Positions 1 to 12,350 of a stretch of DNA of 64,000 nt are shown one piece after another. A program made the position numbers and the translations under genes. Source of the stretch: Siphlonurus alternatus (lineage: Eukaryota > Arthropoda > Insecta > Ephemeroptera > Siphlonuridae); assembly GCA_949825025.1 (NCBI GenBank), contig OX463780.1:47699280-47763279 (forward strand). The letters run 5' to 3'. The first letter of the stretch is position 1. Each line of letters begins with the position of its first letter. The notes below the pieces were generated by a model that was not told where the DNA came from, made no database searches, and saw nothing but the letters and a program-made list of their open reading frames with translations.

Positions 1-1150
<1,150 letters not shown>

Positions 1151-1495
1151 TATTACAAACAATATCTTACCCTGGTAAACTGCACGGGGGTTGACGAAGA
1201 ATGGTTGCCGGCAAACACAGTCTCATTTGCCGGGGTTTTGTTCGCCGCGGTGCCGGGGTCTTGTATTGCAGGGATGTGTTGAAACATTACTTGTCCGCAA
1301 CTCATGGTGCACTCAGGTCAGAGGTCACGTATGTGCAGGTTAACCAGCGTTGGTGCACCGGACCGTGCCGAGAGTCAAGTGACAGCAACACTTGCATAAA
1401 TTGCTGCAGTTTCCACTTTTTATGTTATGAGCTGAGTGGACAGAAAAGTTCAAGAACGCTCTCTGTAGGCAATGACCTGCATGCAGTCTTATAAT
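1151..1495. other. G+C-richer island, unassigned
   Basis: This island of about 345 bp is clearly richer in G+C than its surroundings. It has a 97-codon open frame on the plus strand (1201-1494) that includes several Cys residues (for example near its C-terminal third) but resembles no family I know. A perfect DR1 nuclear-receptor site lies inside it. It could be a conserved regulatory element, a fragment of an old transposon, or an exon of an unknown gene; the sequence alone does not decide. Confidence 0.35.
1315..1327 (+). promoter_or_regulatory. DR1 nuclear-receptor site (AGGTCA G AGGTCA)
   Basis: Two perfect AGGTCA half-sites in direct repeat with a one-base spacer. DR1 is the preferred site of HNF4, RXR/USP and COUP-TF/Svp-type receptors. 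It sits in a G+C-richer island. The match is seen directly; function is inferred. Confidence 0.45.
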
Positions 1496-2034
1496 AACAT
1501 TTTTTTTATATTTTAACCTGTAATGTATTTATTTGACCTCTAAAGAATTGTGGGGAGAATTTCGTAATTATAGTTTATAAAATTTATGTTTTCTATATCC
1601 TGAAGTGTATAAAAATATTTATAGAGATTGTTCATAATTGTAACTTTTCACAGTAATAGATCGAACGAAAATTAATAAACATTTTAACATGTGGGGATTG
1701 TTTATAGTGAATCGACATTTTGTGTTCTAAAATTTTTTTACAATATTTTTTTTTTATTGAATTTTAATTTTTGAACCCATGATATTATTGTAAACTGTAT
1801 TTATGCAAGCAATATATATATATATATGTGATTTCTAATATAAAAGTTAGTATATACACACATCGGAATAAAAAAAAAAGTTATTATTCAATGCGTTTGT
1901 GTGGGCACGGTTAAAAGTCTATGGAGACAAAGTGAACTTTTTTGAAAATTCAGACTCTTTTAATTCTATCACAATAAAAACACGCATATAATTTAATAAT
2001 TTTGTCTCTTTGAGTTGCTGTACAGCAGACAATT
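1496..2034. other. A+T-rich intergenic DNA
   Basis: A+T-rich, with a short (AT)n run near 1816-1828. I see nothing gene-like. Confidence 0.55.
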
Positions 2035-2143
2035 ACTACGTTTACATGACGTTGTTTAATGCGTATCCGTTGACGACGCCTCATAAGAATAACATTATCC
2101 GTCGTCAACGAATACGCATTAAACACCGTCATGTAAACGTAGT
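2035..2143. mobile_element. Fold-back MITE core (family A, copy 1)
   Basis: Near-perfect inverted repeat. The left arm begins ACTACGTTTACATGACG and the right arm is its reverse complement ending at 2143, around a central spacer of about 24 bp. The same arms occur at 43113-43222, where the central spacer is in the opposite orientation. No coding capacity, so a non-autonomous DNA element or hairpin repeat. The outer termini seen in the second copy are not recognisable here. Confidence 0.75.
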
Positions 2144-2799
2144 GAATGATATCGTTCAAACTACCCTGAAGTCCTGAAGTGCGATTGCAGATATATACAT
2201 ATTAATATTATATATAGTTAAAAATACAAGCCAAGTCTCCATTAAAAAAACAGAAACTTGAATTTAATTTATTGAACTTCAGTTACATTTTATTCAGTCT
2301 AAAATTTATCAAGATTGTGTTTCATAATATTTTAATTTGAACTTTGTTTATGTATTTTACAACACTTTAAAACAAATTTCCTGCACTGATTGTCTTTCAC
2401 TTTTTGAATTATATACGGGTTTAATAAAACAACATATTCCAAGCATGTTTCAGTTCAGAATATTTCAGTCTATATATTATAGAAATTGAGCATGGGTATA
2501 GTAACGCTTCTATAGTATAAAGTACTACACGTAGTATAGCATAGTATTTATGTAACGCTTCTTTTAACGTATGTAGCTTCTTCAGATGTATATTTATATG
2601 AATTTTTGCATTTTAATTTAGCATTGAATTCAATTATTATAATTTCTGTTATATTTCTAAATTAATATCATTGGTGACAACATTAAAAGTATAATATGAC
2701 AAATATATTTTGAATTTTCACCCCCCGACATTGAAATTTATTAAATTTCTACCCTACACGCAACTACCCCATGAAAGTATAGTAAGTTAGGGCTGCTAC
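2144..2799. other. A+T-rich intergenic DNA
   Basis: Mostly A+T-rich. Around 2520-2560 there is a local repeat of TAGTATA-like words. No gene is recognised. Confidence 0.5.
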
Positions 2800-2935
2800 A
2801 TCCCCCTTAAAGTTGGACCAATCGCCGCTCAGATCACCCCCGAGTCGTTGTCATGGCAACGCTGGGGGAGGGGGGGGGGGACAAAGAAGAGCCGCCGAGC
2901 GACCGCACGGGAGAGAAACTGCAGAAATTAACCCG
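2800..2935. promoter_or_regulatory. CCAAT box plus RFX X-box, promoter-like island
   Basis: G+C-rich patch with CCAAT at 2818-2822 and GTTGTCATGGCAAC at 2847-2860, one base from the perfect palindromic RFX X-box and fitting the consensus RYYNYYN(1-3)RRNRAC. A G run follows at about 2866-2880. X-box plus CCAAT is a known promoter arrangement of RFX target genes. No downstream gene is recognisable on either strand, so a promoter role is inferred only. Confidence 0.4.
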
Positions 2936-3809
2936 GCTACAATTTTAAGGAACGTTTTGATCTAACGACTATAGAGAGGAGACTGCTAGATTATCAGTAT
3001 ACAGGAGAAGCAGCAATTTCGTAGTTAAATTAAAATTTGGTAAATGGCTCTGCAGTGTATAAAATACATGTAGTACAATTTTTGTAACCTGTTTACAAGT
3101 TAGCTATAGTGCTTGATATAGCATAAGGAGGAGTTTCATATAATGATTTTGTCAATACAAGTTTGAGTGCAAGTAAGGAAATAATTATCGCATAACAGTG
3201 TATGAATTTTCATTTATTTAAATGAACTATGCTCATAACAAAATCTAATTAACTTGTTAATAAATTAGTTATTAGTTTTACTGAAATTTATTTTTAGAAT
3301 ACTAACTTTGCATGGCAGTCTCGTTTCATGCATGAACTGAAATTAGTTTGCTGAATTTTAATATTTTTAATATAGCAAATAGTTATAATTATTATTTTGA
3401 GTATAATATTATTGACAGAAGCGTTATTTATTTAACATAATCATTTTTTTGTTGTTAAGGAAATCATTTTATCTATATTTTTGAGGGTGCCATGTAAATT
3501 ATATATTAGTTAACATTATTATACTACTACACATAAATCATATATACATTGAATTTTTCTTGGCGCTTTAAAATTTACCTGAAATATAATTAAAATTGTC
3601 ACCAAAGACTGATGTTTACGATGGTTTTTCAGTGAAGAAATGTGCCAAATCTTATTAACGACTGACTTGCATTATCATCAGATTTCTTAAATCTTCAGTC
3701 TACCATCTCGTATTGTCTTTGTATCACATTACAATATCACAACAATTACCTCCAATACGAAGGTAACAATGATCAATCATACTCAACAATGTCGATGTAA
3801 ATTGAGTAA
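2936..3809. other. A+T-rich intergenic DNA
   Basis: No gene, RNA or repeat family is recognised; ordinary A+T-rich sequence. Confidence 0.5.
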
Positions 3810-3935
3810 TAACGCTGAGGTCACGGCGCGGGTCAAGCCCCTGGAGGGTAGGCCACCCCCCTTACGTCCTGCTCCTACTGACTGAGCGCATTCCTCGCCG
3901 GCCGCCACGAGGGGGGGGGGGGAGGGGACGTAACT
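3810..3935. other. G+C-rich patch with G run
   Basis: Short G+C-rich patch ending in a long G run at about 3911-3930. It carries an AGGTCA half-site and a GGTCAAG. No open frame of note; a possible regulatory island or simple-sequence-associated patch. Confidence 0.3.
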
Positions 3936-5184
3936 CGAGCTTATCAAACACATCAGCAAAATACTCTACACTCTAATTAAATTAATAATATAAACGGAAG
4001 TATACTTTCAATTCGTACTTAAATTTTAATGTTTTTGAATGAAAATAAGTAGCTTTCTTATAATCTGTATGAAATTTATGAGTTAAAATTAAACAGAAAG
4101 TTCAAAATCGTATCCATTTAGGTATTTCCGGTTGGAATTTACAATTAAATTGACTGTATGCTTAAATTAACTTAATAATGCAAAAGTTATGAATTAATTT
4201 TTTTTATTTGTGATAAAAAAACAGCATGTATATTTAATTATCAGACTTTCATCGTATAATTATGTTCAAATTAATTTGTTTCAATTTTTCAGAATTGTCA
4301 CTTGTTGTTACAATCCGTTGTATTAATTTTAATTAATTTCATTGACGAAACCCCGGAACCTGAGCCATTCACTTCTGATGCAACATAACAAAAGACGGAT
4401 TAAAACTGCGGTAAGTCGATAACTAATTAAGTTTTGCACAACTTCAATTTTTACATACCTCTATATAATAATAAACAACATATTAAAATATATAACAGAC
4501 GTCTGATACTGTGGTAATAGAATATCATGATGTCACTGTATCTGTCGCAAATTTGACGCTCATGCATGTAACTGTCTTATTAAACTGGTACAGTAACAAA
4601 AGTACTCGTATTAATAAACGAGTAGAATGAGGATCAAAATACATTGCTGATTTTACATTACATTACTTCCGTTTATGATGTTGCTACATCAGGTTTTAAA
4701 TTACTTATGAGTAATATAATCAAATAAAAATGAGTTACTGACTACAGTACGTAGTGTTTTAAATTATCTTCCATTATAAGTACTGAATACTCTGAATAGT
4801 TAAAAGTTATTTCGAAGACTAGCTCGAGGTGAACTCAATGTACAGTATGCTTTATGCAACCAACAAAAGTTAAAAATAATAAAAAAAAGAAATTTATTAA
4901 ACGTAAACAGATTCTCTATTATATATCGTTTAGTCTGAAATGGAATTGAGTAAAATATAAATATTAATTGTTTTGGAAACTATATAAATATATTATAAAT
5001 ATTATAATGTTATATAAATTCGTCCAACAAAAAATATAATTCATACAGAAACAGATTCTAACAAAATCTTAAATTACATCTGGAAGGAAAATGTTTAATT
5101 CTTAATCAGCTATTACAATTAGAATATTCGAAAATAAGTTATTTCCAGTTAATTTGGAATCTTATAAATTTAGACTTAATCTTT
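3936..5184. other. A+T-rich intergenic DNA
   Basis: A+T-rich throughout. I recognise no gene, RNA or repeat family here. Confidence 0.5.
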
Positions 5185-5495
5185 ACACTTGACGCAGTGG
5201 TAACGCATCAAACTTGTAATTAAATAGTAGTGAGTTCGATTCCTGAAGCCACTCTACTTTTTTTTTATCCGAAGGTGGTTGCTAAAATTAATAGCATCAA
5301 AATTGCCGACCATTCTGATTGAGGTTTCCATGGTTTCCTCAGTCACAACTAGACAAATGTTACTATAGATTGCTAGCTATTATAGATCATGCATGGTTTT
5401 TACCCACAAAATTCTAAGCAATTAATGCTCGGGTTCACGAAGACTCTCTAAAGGCACTTATACAACTGGATTTAATATTAAAGAAAGAAAAAATA
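5185..5495 (+). mobile_element. tRNA-headed SINE with conserved core
   Basis: The head has a tRNA-like A-box region (GACGCAGTGGTAAC, 5191-5204) and a B box (GAGTTCGATTCC, 5232-5243), the internal RNA polymerase III promoter of tRNA-derived SINEs. A central core at 5308-5346 (around GAGGTTTCCATGGTTTCCTC) also occurs, diverged, in the elements near 9.1, 44.2 and 59.1 kb. The 3' end is an A-rich AAAGAAAGAAAAA tail. Boundaries are approximate. Confidence 0.75.
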
Positions 5496-6194
5496 ATAGA
5501 ATTAATAATATCCAGCTACTTCCGATTCCACTCTCTTGTTTGCAGGATTGTATTTTAACGTGAGTTCGGTAATTATCTGTCTAAAGAGCTTTTCTTGAAT
5601 AAAAAAGCGATCATCAAATTAGTGGATCAATTGATGAGTTGCTGAGTTTTAATCGTCATCAAGCTCGCGATGTTGGCATGCCTGATCGTTCTACGTCTAT
5701 AAAACCTGCGAAAATCTCAGTCGCGGGTCACAAGGAAGCTCGAACGAAATTCAAATAATTTCAACTACTGTAGAAAAAAAAATCGTATAAAAAATTTCCT
5801 TTTTTTTATTTAAAATACATGGAGAAATTCGCCACTGTTTTTTTTTTATACTATATAGGTTGCGCATTTTTTACATTTCTTAAATAACTTCTCTTAAACT
5901 CCTAGTATATTATAATAGAAACATCTGTAACAATCAATAACTAATTGAATCATTTCATCAAATGGTAATGCAATATTTTTGCATCATAACTTTATACGGT
6001 CATTTCCCAGACGTCAAGAATTTTCATTGCGGTTCGATAACCTCGTATACACTGTAATACGAAACTAACTTATTTGAGTTTTAATTAAAGTTTGTTACTT
6101 AAATAAACTTAGCTGTTGGCTGCGGTAGATTCATCTGGTTGGTCTACAATCAAGAGTGCTGCACTACATAAACTGGCCACTAGAAATGGGAGAT
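5496..6194. other. A+T-rich DNA between two SINEs
   Basis: No gene is recognised. The stretch has moderate complexity near 5620-5750 and poly-A or poly-T runs near 5770-5850. Confidence 0.45.
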
Positions 6195-6460
6195 AAGTCA
6201 ATTTACTACCCACGCTGACAAGCTCAATAACGTAACGATAGTGTGTAGGATTTCAAATCTGAAGATCATGAGTTCGATTCCCACTTGAGACATTACTTTT
6301 TTACCTTAAAATTCTGACCAAAGATCACGTAAATTCGAGACGAGTTGCTGACACTGACCTTTCCTGCTACGATTTCAAGGGTTCTCTTAATTAATATCGA
6401 AAATATTGGGATTGATGGAAAAGGCAATGATAAAAAAAAGAAATAAAATTTATTACAGGT
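6195..6460 (+). mobile_element. tRNA-headed SINE (second type)
   Basis: A tRNA-like head runs from about 6210 to 6290. An A-box-like segment near 6226-6245 is followed by an anticodon-arm-like region and a strong B box, GAGTTCGATTCCC (6270-6282). A body of about 130 bp and an A-rich tail (6430-6448) follow. I do not see the GAGGTTTCC core here, so its body differs from the 5.2-kb element. The 5' limit is uncertain. Confidence 0.55.
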
Positions 6461-6472
6461 GACACAATTTAA

Positions 6473-6740
6473 CCCTAGCATTACCAAGGTGGGGGGTGGG
6501 GGGGGGGGAGTTAAGACGACCCGTAACACTTCTGAAGTGGAAAAAAGTGTAAATACTGCTTCAAAAATTCTGATAAAATTTGTAACCCTTAGTTAGCCAC
6601 CCAGCAATGTATTTCCAGAAAAAAAAGAGTGAGGAAAAAACTTTTTTTTTTAAACATGTTATTTAAATAGCGGGTCGTTTCATCCCCCCCCCCTCCTTGG
6701 TAAAGCGTGTGACACAAAAAATCCCTTCGTAATGCTAGGG
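6473..6740. mobile_element. piggyBac-like MITE (CCCTAG termini)
   Basis: Terminal inverted repeats start CCCTAGCATTACCAAGG on the left and are mirrored at the right end (...GTAATGCTAGGG). The left flank is TTAA (6469-6472); the right flank is TAAA, consistent with a decayed TTAA duplication. CCC-starting ends with TTAA target sites are typical of piggyBac-superfamily elements. No transposase is encoded. G-rich and C-rich runs lie just inside each end. Confidence 0.7.
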
Positions 6741-7148
6741 TAAAGAAATAAGGTCACTGAAGCACAAATCATGCCATGGATTCTAGAAATAGCAAAAATG
6801 ATCAGCATACTATACCAATTATATTAAGCCTTTAATCTTTCATTTTTCATGCAGTTTAATAAAAAATATTAAAATTTGTCGTAGATTCGAATGATGAAAT
6901 ATCAATATGAAGATTGTATCAGCAGTACACAGAAACATTATTCAGGTTTCAAATTACTGAAATTTCTGGCTTATAATTGTGTATTACGAATGATTGCAGC
7001 TTATCAATTGAACTATTATAAAATAAAATTATTCAAAATTAAATGTCAAAATTTTGCAATAGATATTATCAAAATAGCATAAAAAAAGTAAAATATGTTT
7101 CCAAAAATGCAACAATGATGTAATTATCAATCAATATTTTCATGCATC
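6741..7148. other. A+T-rich intergenic DNA
   Basis: A 63-codon open frame at 6891-7082 is Lys/Ile/Tyr-rich and looks like a chance frame in A+T-rich DNA. No gene is recognised. Confidence 0.5.
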
Positions 7149-7152
7149 TTAA

Positions 7153-7490
7153 AGGTATACAGGCCTCAAATTACAAATTAGACAGACATTATGTGTTGCT
7201 CGAATTTATAATAAACATTCGTATTATTTTTACATGCGCGCGGTGCGACTGTGCGAAGTCGCGCTACAAAGAAAGTCCTTGCTGACGTCACAACTCACAG
7301 CTAGCACCGATTAGCATTGAGTTGTGACGTCATCAAGGACTTCATGACGTCATCAAGGACTAAATTTCTTACTTTGAACTGCGACTTCGCACGGATGCAT
7401 CACTCGTGGGAAAAAATGATGCGAATGTTGATTATTTACTCTAAACCCACTTGGTGACTATCTAATTTGTAATTTGAGGCCTGTATGCCT
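7153..7490. mobile_element. TTAA MITE with ~30-bp TIRs
   Basis: The element is flanked by perfect TTAA duplications (7149-7152 and 7491-7494). The inverted ends begin AGGYATACAGGCCTCAAATT and extend about 30 bp. Inside is a second inverted repeat with TGACGTCA palindromes and AGTCCTT arms (about 7274-7365), so most of the element can fold. No coding capacity. The TTAA target preference suggests mobilisation by a piggyBac-type transposase. Confidence 0.85.
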
Positions 7491-8944
7491 TTAAAATTGG
7501 TCCTCCCTGCAGTTAGTTGGGGGTACCTACTAAATGCACGGTCCCTGGTACCGCACACTGTACTCAATCCATCCATTACTCCACAACGAGGTGGCTTGCG
7601 GCCGCTCACCACCAAATATCCCGGCTATTCAGTCCCCCCCCCCCCCGGCGTGAAAAGAATGGCCGAGAGGCGTCGCTTGCCACACAGAATTAACTTGTCA
7701 CACAGCGCACAATATACGAGCATTACACTAACTTTGAGCCAACTACAAGACACATGTGAAAATGGAATCGCAATAAAATATTTTTTTATATATTTAATTA
7801 ATTGTTTTCTTGCCAAATTTTAAAAACAAAATTAAAAGGTTTATTCTACAGCCTGAATTTTGTATATAAAGTGGCAAAAAAAAAAAAGTTTTAATTAATT
7901 CTAAAATTATATCAATTTTGAAATGGTAAAGGTCACCAAAATTTAATTCATAATTTATTTTTTAATTTTTTATCAAAATTTATATTTTCAATTTTTTTTT
8001 ATATAGATATTGCTATAAAAAATATACAGTATTTTAAAATATACGATTTTACCGATATATTTTAATTGATGCTCCTGAAAAACAGCAGCAGACGAATTGG
8101 TGACATATATATTTTGAAATAACAAAAACTATAACCAACCTAAATTACATCTATGAAGTCTTACTCTAAGCCAGCCTTATCTATGTTGATTTTGATTATA
8201 TTTACAAATTTAAGCTTGAATGGTCTACTTCTTTATGCATATTTGCATTTTGTCTCTTGTCTTTTTAGCTAACTAAATAGTTCGTGGAGCAAAGTAAATA
8301 TTTGTTTTAACTTGGGGAGATTATTATAAAGATGAAAGATAATTATTCTGTATTATCTGTACAATACGTGTATTAAAATTTTTGTAAATGACATGCACTT
8401 TCCAAGCTTTCATTGTTTTTTAATACACTTGACAAATTTTACGACTATTTTTCAGTGTAAATGAGGGTTACTCAATCTCTCATCTCTGCTAACAAATTTA
8501 AAATAGAATGGATTGCTCCATTACAAAATGCACTTCACGTTACTTATTTTAAAAGTTGTTTCTATTTTACAACCCATTTAAAGAGAACTTGTCAATTTTC
8601 GCCTCTAATGGAACAAAAAGTTAAAATGTCTTTTTTAAAAGTATGTAATATATGACGTGTAGTTAACAATTTGTTGTTATTTTTAACTATTTTGCTACAC
8701 TTAAGTTTTTCCCCTTAAATCCGGGGAGCGTCGTTAAACGTCAAATGAATGTTCGTCACTCGTCAGCGGCACGAGACTCCGGGGACACGTTCTTCTACAA
8801 ATGCGACGTAAATGTTGCAAGAAAAAAAAAGAAGAACGTTTTCCGTTTTTGAGAAAACTACTGCTGGGTATGGAAATTATTGTAATGCAAACTGACAAGT
8901 AATCACATTATTTTAAATGACTCTAAAAATGATTTTTTATTTAT
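7491..8944. other. Intergenic DNA with C run and small ORFs
   Basis: Starts with a moderately G+C-rich segment (7495-7740) holding a C run near 7636-7646. The 112-codon plus-strand frame at 7485-7823 overlaps the MITE end and shows no family resemblance. The rest is A+T-rich, with a mixed-composition patch at 8710-8820. Confidence 0.45.
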
Positions 8945-9240
8945 TTATTTTAATCAAACCATATTTGGGTACTTTTATTAACTAATTACTTACTAGTCTG
9001 AAACCCTGAACCACAAACCCTATAACGTGAGCCTTTCGCGGGCTCTTCGGAACGGGGGCGATCACGGCTTTGCAATATATCCCGGCATTTGCCTGCGACT
9101 GAGGGAAACGTAGAAACCTCAGCCAGGATGGACGTTACAGTTTTTGTCAATGGTCACCTATTCAACTACTAACCATTCTTGACGTTGCTTAACTTTGGTG
9201 ATCTGTCGACCCGGTCACTGCGCCGCACCTCGCAATTTGG
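8945..9240 (-). mobile_element. 5S-rRNA-headed SINE (SINE3-type)
   Basis: Read on the minus strand, the head (about 9215-9150) matches the internal promoter part of 5S rRNA. It reads GATCACCAAAGTTAAGCAAC, then GGTTAGTAGTTG and AGGTGACC, which correspond to the 5S box A, intermediate element and box C. Then come the shared core (9093-9132) and a 3' end GTACCCAAATATGGTTTGAT followed by A+T-rich repeats. The same head, core and tail occur at 58905-59262. Boundaries are approximate. Confidence 0.8.
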
Positions 9241-11809
9241 CGTAACATCATAAAATAATATAAAAAATGTAAATGAATTTTGTTACATAAATACGCTTCA
9301 TGAAGGAATATATCAAGATTTTTCATGCATGCATGCACGTAGTGCCGGCTTAATTCAATGTCAAAAAGCACGGATAGTGCGAAACCTGGATATATTTTTC
9401 TTTTTTTTTTTGCATAATTTTTGAAACGCTACTTTATGATAATTAAAACTACATAACCATATTTTTATAATTATTCATAATTGACATTTATTTCTTCTTG
9501 ACGATTTTTCTCTCGTCATGTTTTTACTTGTCAAGATTACCTCATTAAATTTTAAATTTTACAAAAAGTTGTAACAACAAAATCTCCTTGTACGCGTCAA
9601 TGAGTCATCAAGTGTCCACTTAGCAGTCTCCTTGTAAATTCTTTACACTTTGTGTGGGGTAACTACTCCCACACAAATGCAGCAGGTTTGTCATGACGTA
9701 TCCAGGCAACACGGTTGTATCTTTATTGCATCCACAATTTATTTTGAATGTATAATAGCTTTGTGTTTAAGTTCTGACCATCTGACGATACATAAGAAGC
9801 TGAAAAGCAAGAAAAAAAAACGAGCGCTTGAAGCACTCAGTACCACCAAAACACCTTTATTACTGCACGGTGCTGTGAAAAAAATATATATTTTTTAGAA
9901 AAAAAAAAAAAAAAAAAGCTCTAAACACAAAAAGACAAAATTTTCACAAAATTGACACAAAATTGAAAAAGAAGGCATTATAGGAGTGACGGCACCATCT
10001 TGCCTAATATAACATAATTTACCCCTCCTATTGTAAACACTACCTCAAGAATATGGTAAGCATTCTCCTTGCATCCACCAGAAAAATTATATAGTCGCCA
10101 TGTTCGTTTGCTGATTTTGACTCCTGCTACAACCACCACGCATCGGCGCGCAACCCTTCTGCGCACGTTTTTTCGTCTCGAAGTCAAAACACTACTACCG
10201 CGAAATTCTTTAGATGCTCTTTAAATTAAACTGACCCAAGGAAAATAATAAAAATTTTATAGCAGCAAACGTAAAAGGTTAGTGCCAATACGTAATTTCA
10301 AATTTGCTAACATAACTTATTTAGAGGGTTAACAATTAGCGATCGAAATATTGCTCCGTATAGGATCTTACGTGCGCCCAATCTTTTTTTTGTAAGTAAA
10401 TGGGAGGACAAAGGGTTCGTGACGTCAAGATGGATCCTTGCCATTGGTGCCAATGAGTGCTTCGAGCGTTTATTGCTTTATTTTTTACTTTTCAATTACT
10501 TTATTGTACAAGCAACTGCCATGCTTTTTAGTTTGGTAAATCTTATGCTATGTTCTTTCAGAATAACCCTTTACTATATATTTAGCATAAAGAAAATACT
10601 CTAAATCACTCTTTTATATATTATTTTTCTACGGTAATAAAAAACAAGTTCAACTTGCACTCAGTTCCTTTGTAGCAGTGCTATATATTGATACATCAAC
10701 ATTGAGTTGTCTAGGGTAGTGCACACAGAGTGTCACATGAAGACACATGAGCGAGCTCCAAGTGGCCACCTGCGTGATGTACAGAGAGCACTTACTGTCT
10801 CACTCGTACGGAGGAGAAACAATGTGCAATATGCCCGATGCTGAATGTCTTACTGGTATGTCACAACTTCTTTATATAATTAAATTAACATTAGCATACT
10901 ATTACGTACTAAAAGTCTTGTTGTTTTTTAAAAAAAAGTATCATATAAAATAATTCAATAGTATTTTATTTATATAATGATAGATTTAAACACTATAACA
11001 ATTAATTTTATTAAGTGTTAAGTAAATTTATAAAAGGATAATTAATTTTTAAGGTACTTGATGTATATATAAAAAAAGTGCAATTGATGAAACAGTAGAA
11101 TGGTTCAATTTAGTTGAGAAGAAAACAAAAAATGTAATAAAATTATTTTAACGCATTATCACGTTCTAAATTAAAGTTGGGAGGAATTTTAACTACGACT
11201 ATTTTTAGTACACGTTCAGTTTTTATCTCAATGGTATGTCAAATAATTCTTCTTAGGTATATATATTGTTGCAAACAAAGTAACAATTATCTCTTCGTTA
11301 GCGATCATGAACAACAGCACTATTTATAAACACATGCACCAATATTAAATATGTATATAGTAACCTTTTGTGGCATCTGCATTTTGTTAACATTTTAATA
11401 ATGTTATATTTTTGTATCGAAAAATGTGTGTGTTTAAATTTTAGTACACATCTATTTTTCAAAAATCAAACCTAAACCAGAATGATTTATGAGTGGAAGG
11501 GGGGTGGGAGCAAACACCCCCTTTGTATTTTCCAATGCTGGTTTTCTCAATCAGGAATTATACCTTGAATTAATTCCTGGTGCGAATAAATAAAAGTACT
11601 GTACATAAATTTAAATATATTTTTAATATAAATTATTATCAATTATTAAACATTTAGTGCGCTGCAATCAATATTTTATTTTTCTCAACAATATTTGCTA
11701 ATGAAAACTGTTGAATATACCTGTGTATATTGCCTTTACATTAAATTTTTTAAACAATTTTACCCAATTTTAGTATAAACTAATTGCAAGTCGAGGTTCA
11801 ACTCCCATT
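9241..11809. other. Intergenic DNA, no recognised gene
   Basis: Mostly A+T-rich, with mixed patches at 9640-9700, 10100-10200 and 10680-10870. The short open frames at 9650-9898, 9978-10187 and 10747-10953 match no family I know. A poly-A tract lies at about 9899-9918. A perfect 10-bp-stem hairpin is annotated separately. Confidence 0.5.
9649..9677. other. Perfect short hairpin
   Basis: TTTGTGTGGG and CCCACACAAA form a perfect 10-bp stem around a 9-base loop. Function unknown; it could be chance, a protein-binding palindrome, or the relic of a larger element. Confidence 0.35.
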
Positions 11810-11965
11810 TTCAAATTAAATTTATTTTAAATTTTACACGCCTAAACGGTGTTATATTTAATCTCATCCTTATATCCCTCTTTTTTCCTCGAAAATGGAG
11901 AAAATAGGAGGAAATAAGACAAAAAGAGATATATTTAAAGCGAATAAAAGGTAAAATTTATTTTC
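11810..11965. repeat. Diverged relative of the AGTTGAAA MITE family
   Basis: It contains words found in the elements at 20148-20400 and 29961-30220: CACGCCTAAAC near the left, CTCTTTTTTCCTCGAAAATGG in the middle and GCGAATAAAAGGTAAAATTT near the right. The ends are eroded. It appears to be an older, internally deleted copy. Confidence 0.45.
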
Positions 11966-11989
11966 GGGAAGCTCTGCCGCTCTGATTTA

Positions 11990-12350
11990 CCATGGGAACA
12001 TATATGCGACAGTGGCGCCACCGTCACTGGAAACAGTGAACTTCTGAAATTTTGCTGAACGTTCTAGCCATAAGACATGGACATCTTTAAAATCTGCTAC
12101 TTCCGGTTACAATTTACTAAAGTCACGCGTGATCTCATGTCCCGTGCGAGACATCGTGTGACCCCGCGAGGCACGCTAGACCGAGAGCCGTGGTGGAAGG
12201 CACGAGCCTGTGGGGTCTACTAGATCGAAGTCCGTACGTCCCCGTATCTGTAGCCACGTGTGCCAGACCGAGAGTCGCGAGACAAGCACGCCAGCATCGC
12301 TGCTAACGACTTGAACGAAATTTTCGCCTCGTCCCGTGACCTCTTAATAC
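11990..12350. other. G+C-rich island, unassigned
   Basis: About 350 bp with noticeably higher G+C and CpG. Two related sub-segments both carry AGACCGAGAG (near 12178 and 12265), suggesting an old internal duplication. I find no convincing open frame. It could be transposon remnant or regulatory DNA. Confidence 0.3.

Noticed and set aside
1201..1494. 97-codon Cys-containing frame as a real gene
   Set aside because: No family resemblance, no splice or promoter evidence tying it to a transcript; kept only as an island annotation.
5185..6290. Functional tRNA genes
   Set aside because: A and B boxes are present but the acceptor stems do not pair and bodies with A-rich tails follow, so they are SINE heads.
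7149..7494. Autonomous DNA transposon
   Set aside because: Length is under 350 bp with no transposase frame; the same is true of all TIR elements found here.
9150..9240. Functional 5S rRNA gene
   Set aside because: Only the internal promoter part resembles 5S; it is truncated, diverged and fused to a SINE body.
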